This document shows, one piece after another, positions 23,104-31,266 of a DNA stretch of 64,000 bases. How positions within the stretch are numbered: the first letter of the stretch is position 1; each line of letters begins with the position of its first letter. Origin of the DNA: an uncultured Prevotella sp. (GTDB lineage Bacteria > Bacteroidota > Bacteroidia > Bacteroidales > Bacteroidaceae); contig USEC01000002.1 of assembly GCA_900553595.1 (NCBI GenBank), forward strand, positions 21,105 to 85,104, in the 5' to 3' direction. A model generated the notes under the pieces. That model was not told the origin of the DNA, ran no database searches, and saw only the letters and a program-made list of their open reading frames with translations. Position numbers and translations under genes: made by a program.

Positions 23104-23804
23104 ACATCGTCCATGGCAGAAGTCATGGTGTCGAAGTTGTGGCTCGAATGGCACACCTTCATAAAAAGCAATGCCAGGTCGTTGCCATCGGCATCGTCAA
23201 GTTCCACCACTTCGTCGCTGAGCAGCACCTGCATAGCCCCAACAAGCAGACGGAAGACGGAAGCCTGGTGCAGCGAAGTCTTGCCCTTGCCGGCATAACG
23301 CAACCCCTTGGCGTAGGCGGTCATGACGGTGCGCACGGTGAGGCGTATGGCGTCGTCGGAAGGAACGAACGACGGTTCGCCGTCACAGCGCGTGTAGCTG
23401 TCGAGATGTGTGGCTGCCGATGCGAAGCGACCGGTGAGCAAAAGCGAGAAGTTGCGTATGTACTCCGCCTTCAAAGCCTCGTACAGACGCTCGTCGGCAC
23501 ACACCTGCTGCACAAGTTCAAGCATCGAAGTGCCCTGCCTGTGAGCCTCCACCACCATGCGTTCCACCTCGGCATAGTCGAAGTTCATCACCGCAATGGG
23601 GTAGAACAAAGTGTCGTGGAAAGCCTCGGAGATTTGCTCGTAATGATCCAGCATCACACGCTTCACCGTCTTTGGCAGGAACTTTTCCTTGGCATCTTGC
23701 ACCTCGCTGTCTATGATTCCCGACGCAAACGCTTCAAAAAATCCGCGAATCAGCACACCCAGCAACTTGTATTTTTCTGTCTTTTCCATTTTATCCTCTT
23801 TCAT
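23046..23804 (-). CDS. Protein of unknown function, convergent with the DUF4435 gene
   Basis: 252 residues from the ATG at 23804. That start is chosen because AAAGGAG precedes it closely. The open frame extends to 23894, but its extra 30 residues look untranslated. The protein is helical and acidic, with no signal peptide or membrane span, and I do not recognise a family. Visible pieces are FFEAFASGIIDSEVQDAKEKFLPKTV, which reads like a trimmed amphipathic helix, and a central stretch AYAKGLRYAGKGKT. Its 3' end overlaps the DUF4435 gene by 58 bases. Whether it belongs to the same system is unknown. Confidence 0.65.
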   Translation of the reverse strand: MKEDKMEKTEKYKLLGVLIRGFFEAFASGIIDSEVQDAKEKFLPKTVKRVMLDHYEQISEAFHDTLFYPIAVMNFDYAEVERMVVEAHRQGTSMLELVQQVCADERLYEALKAEYIRNFSLLLTGRFASAATHLDSYTRCDGEPSFVPSDDAIRLTVRTVMTAYAKGLRYAGKGKTSLHQASVFRLLVGAMQVLLSDEVVELDDADGNDLALLFMKVCHSSHNFDTMTSAMDDVYGMLCESEGITAGDDSAN

Positions 23805-24069
23805 TTCTCCTTTTTTTCTTCTGCGACACAATGCCGCCGTATGCAAATTTACGAATATAAATCGGTTTTCGGAAGCTTCGTAATGGTTTCCCATGTATAA
23901 GGAATGTAGATTTAATGTAGTTTCAACATAATCTACATTCTTCGTATTTGTCTAATTGTTAATGAGTTATCTCTAATTTTAGGACTGAAAATGTAGAATG
24001 ATGGATTTTTCTTGAAAAACTTTTTTTTCATTGCTGTCCGGTAAGAATCAGGTTTTGTTTGAAGTATAT

Positions 24070-24096
24070 GAGGCCGGGTTTCTCGCCCGGCAACAC
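24070..24096 (+). repeat. REP-like palindrome, diverged copy
   Basis: The stem GCCGGG/CCCGGC is preceded by GAG and followed by AACAC. Aligned base for base with the 27 bases at 6120-6146 it matches at about 20 positions. Two stem pairs changed on both sides (T-A to C-G and A-T to G-C), as expected for a conserved hairpin. Confidence 0.55.
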
Positions 24097-24233
24097 ATAT
24101 TCCGCTGGAAGATAAACTATGGTCATGCTACCTCCATGTTTGTCTTATGCATGTTTCACGGCGATGATCGTGCTTGATATTGTTATTGATGTGTACTTTT
24201 TCTGTTTGGATGTCATTTTTTTAGTATAAGTTA

Positions 24234-24263
24234 TTTGCAATACAGAAAATTTCAGTAACTTTG
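24234..24263 (+). promoter_or_regulatory. pgpA promoter
   Basis: TTTG (24234-24237), an 18-base spacer and TAACTTTG (24256-24263). The leader to the ATG is about 115 bases and AT-rich. Confidence 0.6.
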
Positions 24264-24384
24264 TCATCAGTGATTATAGCGATTGCTTTTTGTAAACTAT
24301 TAATAGCTATTACATCTAAAATACAACAATATTCGCTAACCACTGTTTTTTTACTTATATTCATCTAACCCGCATTAAAAAGCT

Positions 24385-24921
24385 ATGAGCAACAATAACA
24401 ATCACAATCTGTCTGTAGTTCCTTGGTTTCACTGGCCTCACATGATGGTGGCAACGGGTTTTGGTGTGGGCTTTTGGCCATGGGGTTCTGGGACTTTGGC
24501 AGGATTTATTGCATTGGTAATATGGGTTTTGCTATATTTTGCATTACCGCCATTTGACCTTTTCCTGTGTAATGTCCTACTCGTTTTTTCCACTTTTTTT
24601 GTTGGTGTATATACTGATAATGTGATGGAACGATATTGGGGAGACGACCCTCGGACGGTTGTTATAGATGAGTTCTTTGGAACCTGGTTAGCAACATTGT
24701 CTGCATTGTTTTGTCTTGGTTCTTGGCATGAGGCAGTGGTTTATGCCATACTGAGTTTTTCTTTGTTCCGGATTATAGATATATTTAAACCTTTGGGATG
24801 CCGTTGGATAGATAAGAATGTCCATGGTGGCTTGGGTTGTATGTTGGATGATTTGTTGGCAGGGTTTTATGCGATTATTATAACTTTTGTGGTTCGAATG
24901 GTTGTTGGCTATTTTGGATAG
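24385..24921 (+). CDS. pgpA: Phosphatidylglycerophosphatase A
   Basis: 178 residues with about four membrane segments. Family motifs are present: GVGFWPWGSGTLAG near residue 27, the acidic DDPRTVVIDEFFGTW, FSLFRIIDIFKPLGCRWID and GGLGCMLDDLLAGF. The enzyme removes the phosphate from phosphatidylglycerol phosphate to make phosphatidylglycerol in the inner membrane. A cardiolipin synthase gene, which uses the product, lies 2.2 kb downstream beyond dnaG. The gene is clearly more AT-rich, with T- and A-ending codons, than dnaG and the other neighbours. That may reflect transfer or a different selection on this gene. Confidence 0.92.
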   Translation: MSNNNNHNLSVVPWFHWPHMMVATGFGVGFWPWGSGTLAGFIALVIWVLLYFALPPFDLFLCNVLLVFSTFFVGVYTDNVMERYWGDDPRTVVIDEFFGTWLATLSALFCLGSWHEAVVYAILSFSLFRIIDIFKPLGCRWIDKNVHGGLGCMLDDLLAGFYAIIITFVVRMVVGYFG

Positions 24922-25088
24922 CTGTTTTGAGGCTTGTTAAAGTTTGGGAAACTTTTGTATATGTACAAAATCATGATTCATTAAAAATGAATGCTTATCA
25001 AAAGTTTTGTTGGAAATGTTTTTTTAAGACAGACCGATAAACGTTTTTTTTAAATAATGACGCCTAAAAAACGAGGAATACACGAGAA

Positions 25089-27068
25089 ATGATTGACAGA
25101 CAGACCATAGAAAGAATCAAGGATGCCGCCAATATTGTTGAGGTGGTGTCTGAATTTGTGACGCTTCGCAAGAGCGGTGCCAACTATAAGGGGCTTTGTC
25201 CGTTCCACGACGAGAAGACTCCGTCGTTCATGGTGTCGCCATCGCGTGGCACATGCCACTGTTTCGGATGCGGAAAGGGTGGCAATGCCGTGAGCTTCAT
25301 CATGGAACATGAGCAGATGACCTATCCCGAAGCGTTGCGGTGGCTTGCCAACAAATATCATATAGAGATACAGGAACGCGAACTTTCGGATGCCGAGAAG
25401 CGCGAGCAGAGTGAGCGTGAGAGTATGTTCATCGTCAATGAATGGGCGGCGCAGTACTTCGCCGACATCCTTCACAACAATGCCGATGGCATAGCGGTGG
25501 GCTTGCAGTACTTCCGCAGCCGCGGTTTCCGCGACGACACAATACGGAAATTCCAGCTCGGTTTCGACCTTCCCGACCGCCAGGCGTTTGCCCGTGCGGC
25601 TCTGTCGAAAGGCTACAAGGAGGAGTTCCTGCTGAAAACGGGCATCTGCTACAAGACCGACCGCGGCGAACTCATCGACCGTTACGCCGGACGCGTCATT
25701 TTCCCGTGGATAGGAATAAGCGGTAAGGTGGTGGGATTCGGCGGTCGTCTGCTCGATTCGCGCACAAAGGGCGTGAACCAGAAGTATGTCAATTCGCCCG
25801 ATTCCGACATCTATCACAAGGATAGGGAGCTGTACGGGCTCTATCAGGCAAAGAAAGCCATTGCCAAGGAAGACCGCGTGTTCATGGTGGAGGGCTATAC
25901 CGATGTCATTTCCATGCACCAGTGCGGCATAGAAAACGTGGTGGCCAACTCCGGAACGGCACTCAGTACGCATCAGATTCACATACTTCACCGCTTCACA
26001 TCCAATATCACGCTGCTCTACGACGGCGATGCCGCCGGCATACATGCGGCGATGCGAGGTACCGATATGCTGCTTTCCGAAGGCATGAACCTAAAGGTTA
26101 TGCTTCTGCCCGACGGCGACGACCCCGACAGTTTCGCACGGAAACACACGGCTGCCGACTTCCGCAAGTACATAGAGGAACACCAGACCGACTTCATACA
26201 GTTCAAGACCGGACTCCTGCTCAACAACGAGCACGACCCACTGAAGCGTTCGGAGGCCATCAACTCCATCGTGCAGAGCATAGCACTCGTGCAGAATCCC
26301 GTGTTGCGCGACACTTACATACACGACTGTGCAGTGCGCATCGGACTGAACGAGATGACACTTATCAACACGCTCAATGCTTTCATACGCAGCGGACGCA
26401 ACGAGATGCAGACGGCGGAACAGCGTCGCCAGCAGCAGGCAGTCCATCAGTCGGTGGCATTGACGCCCGTCACACCGCAGCAGCAAGCCACGAAGGTGGA
26501 GCGGATGCTTGCGCAACTCATCGTGCGCAACGGCGAAGAGGTGATATTCGACAACCTGGAAACCGACGACGGAAAGCTCATCAGCCTTAACGTGGCACAG
26601 TATGTGGACTACAATCTGAGCGTTGATGGGCTGGAGTTCAGCAATCCCGTCTATGCACGCATACTCTCCGAGGCTGTAGAACACTCTTCGGACGAGGGCT
26701 TTTCCGCCGAACAATACTTCGTGCATCACGACGATATAGAGGTGAGCAAGGTGGCGGCCGACCTCAGTATGGACAAATACACGCTCTCGAACGAGCGTGC
26801 CGCCACTGCCGACGACGCTGAGAAGAATGCTGACGAACTGCGTGTTGAGCGCGAAAACCACATCGACCAGCTGCGCTCGCAGACCGAACACCTGCTCAAC
26901 GACTTCCGTATGGACTTCCTCGAACAGCGTCTCAAGACCCTGCAAAGCGAGATAAACAACGCCGTCAGCGACCCCGAACGCATGAAACGCCTCATGGAAG
27001 AGTACAAGACCATGCACGAACTGCGCAGCAAACTTGCCCGTATGCTCGGCAACAACATCATCGTGTGA
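25089..27068 (+). CDS. dnaG: DNA primase
   Basis: 659 residues. The zinc-binding domain is at the N-terminus (CPFHDEKTPSF ... CHCFGCGKGGNA). The catalytic toprim core follows with VEGYTDVISMHQCG and LLYDGDAAGIHAAMRG, and then a long helical C-terminal region for helicase contact, Gln-rich near residue 440 (AEQRRQQQAVHQ). It makes RNA primers at the replication fork. The length is normal for Bacteroidales. The start codon follows a 167-base gap after pgpA. Cardiolipin synthase begins 30 bases downstream, so the two are probably co-transcribed. Confidence 0.96.
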   Translation: MIDRQTIERIKDAANIVEVVSEFVTLRKSGANYKGLCPFHDEKTPSFMVSPSRGTCHCFGCGKGGNAVSFIMEHEQMTYPEALRWLANKYHIEIQERELSDAEKREQSERESMFIVNEWAAQYFADILHNNADGIAVGLQYFRSRGFRDDTIRKFQLGFDLPDRQAFARAALSKGYKEEFLLKTGICYKTDRGELIDRYAGRVIFPWIGISGKVVGFGGRLLDSRTKGVNQKYVNSPDSDIYHKDRELYGLYQAKKAIAKEDRVFMVEGYTDVISMHQCGIENVVANSGTALSTHQIHILHRFTSNITLLYDGDAAGIHAAMRGTDMLLSEGMNLKVMLLPDGDDPDSFARKHTAADFRKYIEEHQTDFIQFKTGLLLNNEHDPLKRSEAINSIVQSIALVQNPVLRDTYIHDCAVRIGLNEMTLINTLNAFIRSGRNEMQTAEQRRQQQAVHQSVALTPVTPQQQATKVERMLAQLIVRNGEEVIFDNLETDDGKLISLNVAQYVDYNLSVDGLEFSNPVYARILSEAVEHSSDEGFSAEQYFVHHDDIEVSKVAADLSMDKYTLSNERAATADDAEKNADELRVERENHIDQLRSQTEHLLNDFRMDFLEQRLKTLQSEINNAVSDPERMKRLMEEYKTMHELRSKLARMLGNNIIV

Positions 27069-27098
27069 CACGCAGACAACCAACCCCTCGGCAACAGC

Positions 27099-28523
27099 AT
27101 GATATACATTCACTGGATATTCATATTGATTTACGCGTTCACCGTCACGGCGACAATCCTGACGGTGCTCATGGACAACCGCCAACCGGCAAAGACCATG
27201 GCGTGGGTGCTCGTGCTTTTGTTCGTGCCTGTGGTAGGCATCGTGCTCTACTTCTTCTTCGGCCAGAACGTGCGCAAGATGCGTTTCATCAGCCAGCGCA
27301 GTCTCGACCAGCTCACAAGGCGTTCCATGCTCGAATTTGTGGAGCAGAGGGAACTGCGTCTTCCCGACGAGTATCGCACACAGATACGCCTCTTTGCCAA
27401 CCAGAACATGTCGCTTCCGTTCAAGGACAACGAGGCCGACATCTACACATCGGGCTATGATTTCTTCCCGGCTTTGCTTCGTGCCATAGCAGAGGCAAAG
27501 CATCACATCCATCTTGAAGTATATATCTTCGCCGACGATGCCCTCGGACGGCTTGTTGCCGACGCTCTCATCGCCAGGTCGAAAGCCGGCGTTGAGGTGC
27601 GTCTGATATATGATGATGTGGGGTCGTGGCGTGTGAAGAAGTCGTTTTTCGAGCGTATGCGCAATGCAGGAATAGATGTCCATGCGTTCATGCCGGTGAA
27701 ATTCCCTGCCTTTACGAGTAAGGTGAACTACCGCAACCACCGCAAACTCTGTGTCATCGACGGCACGGTGGGCTTCATAGGAGGCATGAACATAGCCATG
27801 CGCTATGTGAAAGGCACGCCGCGGCAGCCTTGGCGCGACACTCATCTGTGTGTGCGGGGTGGGGCGGTGTATGCCTTGCAGTGCTCATTCCTCGTGGATT
27901 GGTATTTCGTCGACCGCACCCTCATCACCAACCGCCGCTATTATCCGCCTGTGCCATGGCGCATAAACAACGACTGCATAGCCCAGGTGGTGACGGGAAG
28001 TCCCGTCGCCCAGTGGCCCGACATGATGCAGGGCTATGTCCGTGTGTTACTCGAAGCCCAGCAGTATGTCTATATCGCCACGCCGTATTTCCTTCCCACC
28101 GAGCCCATTCTCTTCGCCATGCGCACAGCGGCACTTGCCGGTGTGGATGTAAGGCTCATGCTTCCGCGGCATTCCGACTCCCGCATTCTTGAATGGGCGA
28201 GCATATCATACGTCATGGAGACGCTCGAAGCCGGCGTGAAGGTGCTGCTCTACACCGCCGGATTCAACCACAGCAAACTCCTCGTCTGCGATGATTCGCT
28301 CTGCACCTGCGGCTCTGCCAATGTCGATTTCCGTAGCTTCGAGAACAATTTCGAGGCGAACATCTTCTTCTACGACCGCACGATGGCGTTGCGCATGAAG
28401 CAGGTGTTCCTCGACGACGAGGCTCATTGCACCACCATCGACAACGTGCGCGAACTGACACACCGCCCGTTTAGGTTGCGGTTGTGGGAATCGGTGGTGC
28501 GTCTTATATCCCCGTTGCTGTAA
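27099..28523 (+). CDS. cls: Cardiolipin synthase (phospholipase D type)
   Basis: 474 residues. Two N-terminal membrane segments (about 1-20 and 30-58) are followed by two PLD domains with HKD motifs: HRKLCVIDGTVGFIGG and HSKLLVCDDSLCTCGSANVDFRS. It condenses two phosphatidylglycerols to cardiolipin at the membrane. The length and architecture match ClsA-type enzymes. It lies 30 bases downstream of dnaG. Together with pgpA it forms a loose phosphatidylglycerol/cardiolipin neighbourhood. Confidence 0.93.
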   Translation: MIYIHWIFILIYAFTVTATILTVLMDNRQPAKTMAWVLVLLFVPVVGIVLYFFFGQNVRKMRFISQRSLDQLTRRSMLEFVEQRELRLPDEYRTQIRLFANQNMSLPFKDNEADIYTSGYDFFPALLRAIAEAKHHIHLEVYIFADDALGRLVADALIARSKAGVEVRLIYDDVGSWRVKKSFFERMRNAGIDVHAFMPVKFPAFTSKVNYRNHRKLCVIDGTVGFIGGMNIAMRYVKGTPRQPWRDTHLCVRGGAVYALQCSFLVDWYFVDRTLITNRRYYPPVPWRINNDCIAQVVTGSPVAQWPDMMQGYVRVLLEAQQYVYIATPYFLPTEPILFAMRTAALAGVDVRLMLPRHSDSRILEWASISYVMETLEAGVKVLLYTAGFNHSKLLVCDDSLCTCGSANVDFRSFENNFEANIFFYDRTMALRMKQVFLDDEAHCTTIDNVRELTHRPFRLRLWESVVRLISPLL

Positions 28524-28636
28524 ATTTTCGGTATAATATTGCAAAAAGCCAACCTTTTATTCTGTTTTATTGCGATATTGTTGCTTTTATTGGCGATTTT
28601 TTATTCAAATTGTGCTTATAATTACATTTTTTTTTG

Positions 28637-28644
28637 TAACTTTG
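28637..28644 (+). promoter_or_regulatory. -7 box upstream of the secreted propeller-like protein
   Basis: TAACTTTG, preceded by an uninterrupted T-run and a TTG about 25 bases upstream. The leader is about 100 bases. Confidence 0.6.
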
Positions 28645-28752
28645 CACGACTCGTTTTGGAAACGATTACAAAAAGAAAGGTTTATTGTATGCTTGGAGCA
28701 TACATCAGAAGCACTACCAATAAAAAAATACAGATACATTAAAAGCAAACTT

Positions 28753-30042
28753 ATGAAGAAAATTTTACTCTCAGCAGCATTTGTGGCTGCGTTCAGTGTC
28801 GTTTCGGCACAGTCAATCTCTTATCTACCATTTACGGAGAATGCGCTGATGACCGGCACAGTGGTGTCGGAAAACGGAAAGTATGTCGGCGGATGCGACA
28901 CCGAGGGTCGCGCATTCATTCACAGCATGGAGACCGGCAAGACAAAGTATTTCTATTCGTCCAAGATTGGAACGGAAAAGGAGGATGTCAATGCAGCCGT
29001 CAGATACATCACCAACGATGGTGTGGGCTACGGTTTCCTTGAAAATGTCGCCACTTCGTTCGACTTCGCAACGGGAGAGTATGCCAAGAATTTCGATGCG
29101 GCATCGCTTTTCGTTTACGGAACACCCGACGGCAAGTCGCAGATAGGTGTTACCTACGATGCTTCATACCACCAGTCGCCCTTCTGTATGCTCAACGGTG
29201 TGAAGACAGAACTGCCCGCTCTGTCGGAGAAGGAGTTCGGCTACGAGAGCAACGGCTACTGCGTTACTGGCATGTCGTCGGATGCTTCGGTGATTTTGGG
29301 CGGTCCCGTGGACAACTATTCCACCTATCCTCTTACTGTGTGGCACCTTAATGCCGACGGAAAGACATACACTGCGGAGTTTCTTGCAGCCGACTATTAT
29401 GACGGTTCGGCAGACTACAGCGGCAATCAGCCCTACGAAATGTTCAACGGCGAGGCTGTGAGTGCCAACGGAAAGTGGATTGCCGTGAACATGAAGAAAA
29501 AGAACGACTGGAACAGCGGCATGGAGCTGGGACGCTATAATCTTGAGACAAAGACCTTCGAGAAGATTTCATGTCCCGAAGGAAGCAGCAGCGTTTATTA
29601 CTATGCATTCTCCATTTCCAACGACGGCACCATCGTGGGCATCATCGAGGACGAGCAGACCTATGCACGCTACGGCATGATTTGCAAGGGAGGCGAGACC
29701 GAAGCGAAGTATCTTGCCGACGCATTCCCTGCCTTGAAGGCTGTTTCCGAGATGGATGTGAACTCTGCCGACGTGTCGGCAATGATTACCCCCGACGGAC
29801 GCTACATTGCCGGTTACGGCTATGTGGACTACAATGCGGAGAGTCTTTGCCTTGCCACTTACCTCATAGATGTGAAGGGCGACCCCACAGGCATCAGTGC
29901 GGCACAGACCGGCGCAGCGCAGAACCGTGTCGTGGCGACCTATACTCTCGGTGGAATGAAGCTTGCAAAGGACGGCGGCAACCACCGCGGCATCGTGATA
30001 AACCGTCTCGCCGACGGCAGATGTGTGAAGGTTGTGAAGTAA
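28753..30042 (+). CDS. Secreted protein with propeller-like repeats and a C-terminal sorting-like tail
   Basis: 429 residues from ATG at 28753. The frame opens earlier, but only this start gives a signal peptide (MKKILLSAAFVAAFSVVSA-QS) and it follows the promoter at 28637. The body repeats short units of the type S.DG..I.G: VSENGKYVGG, SSDASVILGG, SANGKWIAV, SNDGTIVGI and TPDGRYIAGYGY. This suggests a beta-propeller of about 6-7 blades. The end (YTLGGMKLA ... GIVINRLADGRCVKVVK) resembles short Bacteroidales C-terminal secretion tails. No catalytic motif is visible and the function is unknown. Confidence 0.75.
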   Translation: MKKILLSAAFVAAFSVVSAQSISYLPFTENALMTGTVVSENGKYVGGCDTEGRAFIHSMETGKTKYFYSSKIGTEKEDVNAAVRYITNDGVGYGFLENVATSFDFATGEYAKNFDAASLFVYGTPDGKSQIGVTYDASYHQSPFCMLNGVKTELPALSEKEFGYESNGYCVTGMSSDASVILGGPVDNYSTYPLTVWHLNADGKTYTAEFLAADYYDGSADYSGNQPYEMFNGEAVSANGKWIAVNMKKKNDWNSGMELGRYNLETKTFEKISCPEGSSSVYYYAFSISNDGTIVGIIEDEQTYARYGMICKGGETEAKYLADAFPALKAVSEMDVNSADVSAMITPDGRYIAGYGYVDYNAESLCLATYLIDVKGDPTGISAAQTGAAQNRVVATYTLGGMKLAKDGGNHRGIVINRLADGRCVKVVK

Positions 30043-30082
30043 TACCAGAACTACCAATAAAATAACAAAGCAACGTTTTCAA

Positions 30083-30124
30083 GGCGCATTCGGGCATGTG
30101 GAATGTCCGGATGCGCATTTTTTT
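30083..30124 (+). terminator. Terminator after the propeller-like protein gene
   Basis: GCGCATTCGGGCAT pairs with ATGTCCGGATGCGC (G-T pairs included), followed by a run of seven Ts. Confidence 0.8.
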
Positions 30125-30179
30125 GTGCCTTCCCTGCCATATTATCATGGAAAACGTGCCCTTGACGGCTTTTTAATTG

Positions 30180-30187
30180 TACTTTTG
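30180..30187 (+). promoter_or_regulatory. -7 box upstream of the GH43-like/GH35 pair
   Basis: TACTTTTG, 28 bases before the ATG at 30215. A possible -33 TTG at 30162 has a short spacer. Confidence 0.5.
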
Positions 30188-30214
30188 CAGTAGAGAAACA
30201 AACAACTGAAATCT

Positions 30215-31186
30215 ATGAAAAATTGTGTATTGCTCATTTCGCTTCTGCTCGCCCTCTGCACTACTGATGCCGGGGCACGTAACAAATACCTCTTCGTCTA
30301 TTTCACTGGCAACGACCCCGTGCAGGAACAGATATCCTACGCTGTGAGCGACGACGGCTTCAACTACACTCCGCTCAATGGCGGCAAACCCGTGATTGCC
30401 TCCGACAGCATCGCGCTTACGGGTTGTGTGCGCGACCCTCACATCATGCGTACACCCGATGGCGACTATCTTATGGTGGCCACGGATATGCGTTCGTCGC
30501 TCGGATGGGCGAGCAACCGTGGCATGGTGCTCATGAAGTCGCGCGACCTTGTGCATTGGCAGCACCACACCGTGCACTTCCCAGAGAAATACAAAGGCAC
30601 CAACTTTGCCAATGTTACCCGTGTCTGGGCACCGCAGACCATTCTCGACAGTGCCACAGGCAGGTACATGGTCTATTTCTCGCTGCTCACCAACGACGGC
30701 ACCATACCCTACGACCGTGTGTACTGGGCTTACGCCAACGACACCTTCACCGACCTTGAAGGCGCGCCGCAGGTGCTCTTCGACTTCCAAGCCCCTGCCA
30801 TCGACACCGACATCGTGCAGGACAAGGACGGCATCTACCACCTCTTCTTCAAGACCGAGCAGGAGGGTGCGCACAAAGGCATACGCCAATATACCTTCAC
30901 CGACCTCCATCGTCCCGACACATGGACCCTGCACGACGGCTTCTGCGAGCAGACCAAGGACAATGTGGAGGGTGCGGGCGTGTTCCCTCTCATTGGAGGC
31001 GGATGGTGTCTGATGTACGACTGCTATACAAGCGGCCACTACCAGTTCACCCGTTCTGCCGACCTCAACACCTTCCATTGGGTGGCTGACACCAGAACAA
31101 CGGGTGCATTCACACCCCGTCACGGCACTGTCATACAGATAACTCCCAAGGAGTACCGCCGGCTCATAAAGGCTTTCGGGAAGTAA
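30215..31186 (+). CDS. Secreted glycoside hydrolase, family 43-like five-bladed propeller
   Basis: 323 residues with a signal peptide (cleavage near ...DAGA-RN). Propeller motifs of GH43 and related arabinosidases/xylosidases are present: GCVRDPHIMRTPDGDYLMVATD, the aspartate-bearing segment AIDTDIVQDKDGIYHLFF, VWAPQTILDSATGRYMVYFS, and EGAGVFPLIGGGW, where the Glu could be the general acid. It probably removes arabinose or xylose side chains, but specificity cannot be read. A GH35 beta-galactosidase follows 80 bases downstream and is likely co-transcribed, so arabinogalactan-type substrates are plausible. Confidence 0.82.
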   Translation: MKNCVLLISLLLALCTTDAGARNKYLFVYFTGNDPVQEQISYAVSDDGFNYTPLNGGKPVIASDSIALTGCVRDPHIMRTPDGDYLMVATDMRSSLGWASNRGMVLMKSRDLVHWQHHTVHFPEKYKGTNFANVTRVWAPQTILDSATGRYMVYFSLLTNDGTIPYDRVYWAYANDTFTDLEGAPQVLFDFQAPAIDTDIVQDKDGIYHLFFKTEQEGAHKGIRQYTFTDLHRPDTWTLHDGFCEQTKDNVEGAGVFPLIGGGWCLMYDCYTSGHYQFTRSADLNTFHWVADTRTTGAFTPRHGTVIQITPKEYRRLIKAFGK

Positions 31187-31266
31187 AAGGCATATAACGG
31201 AAAACGGGCGTGACAGGTTTGTCGCGCACTGACACCAGAAACAATAAAAACATAAAGTCATAAGAA

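Larger units (their letters stand above)
23805..24384. other. 580-base AT-rich intergenic region before pgpA
   Basis: It contains no gene. It holds the REP-like palindrome at 24070-24096 and the pgpA promoter at 24234-24263. Nothing else was recognised, although the stretch around 23900-24010 is notably AT-rich with runs of T. Confidence 0.4.

Noticed and set aside
26091..27845. 584-codon open frame on the minus strand across dnaG and cls
   Set aside because: It spans two well-identified genes and the space between them, and its translation shows no family features.
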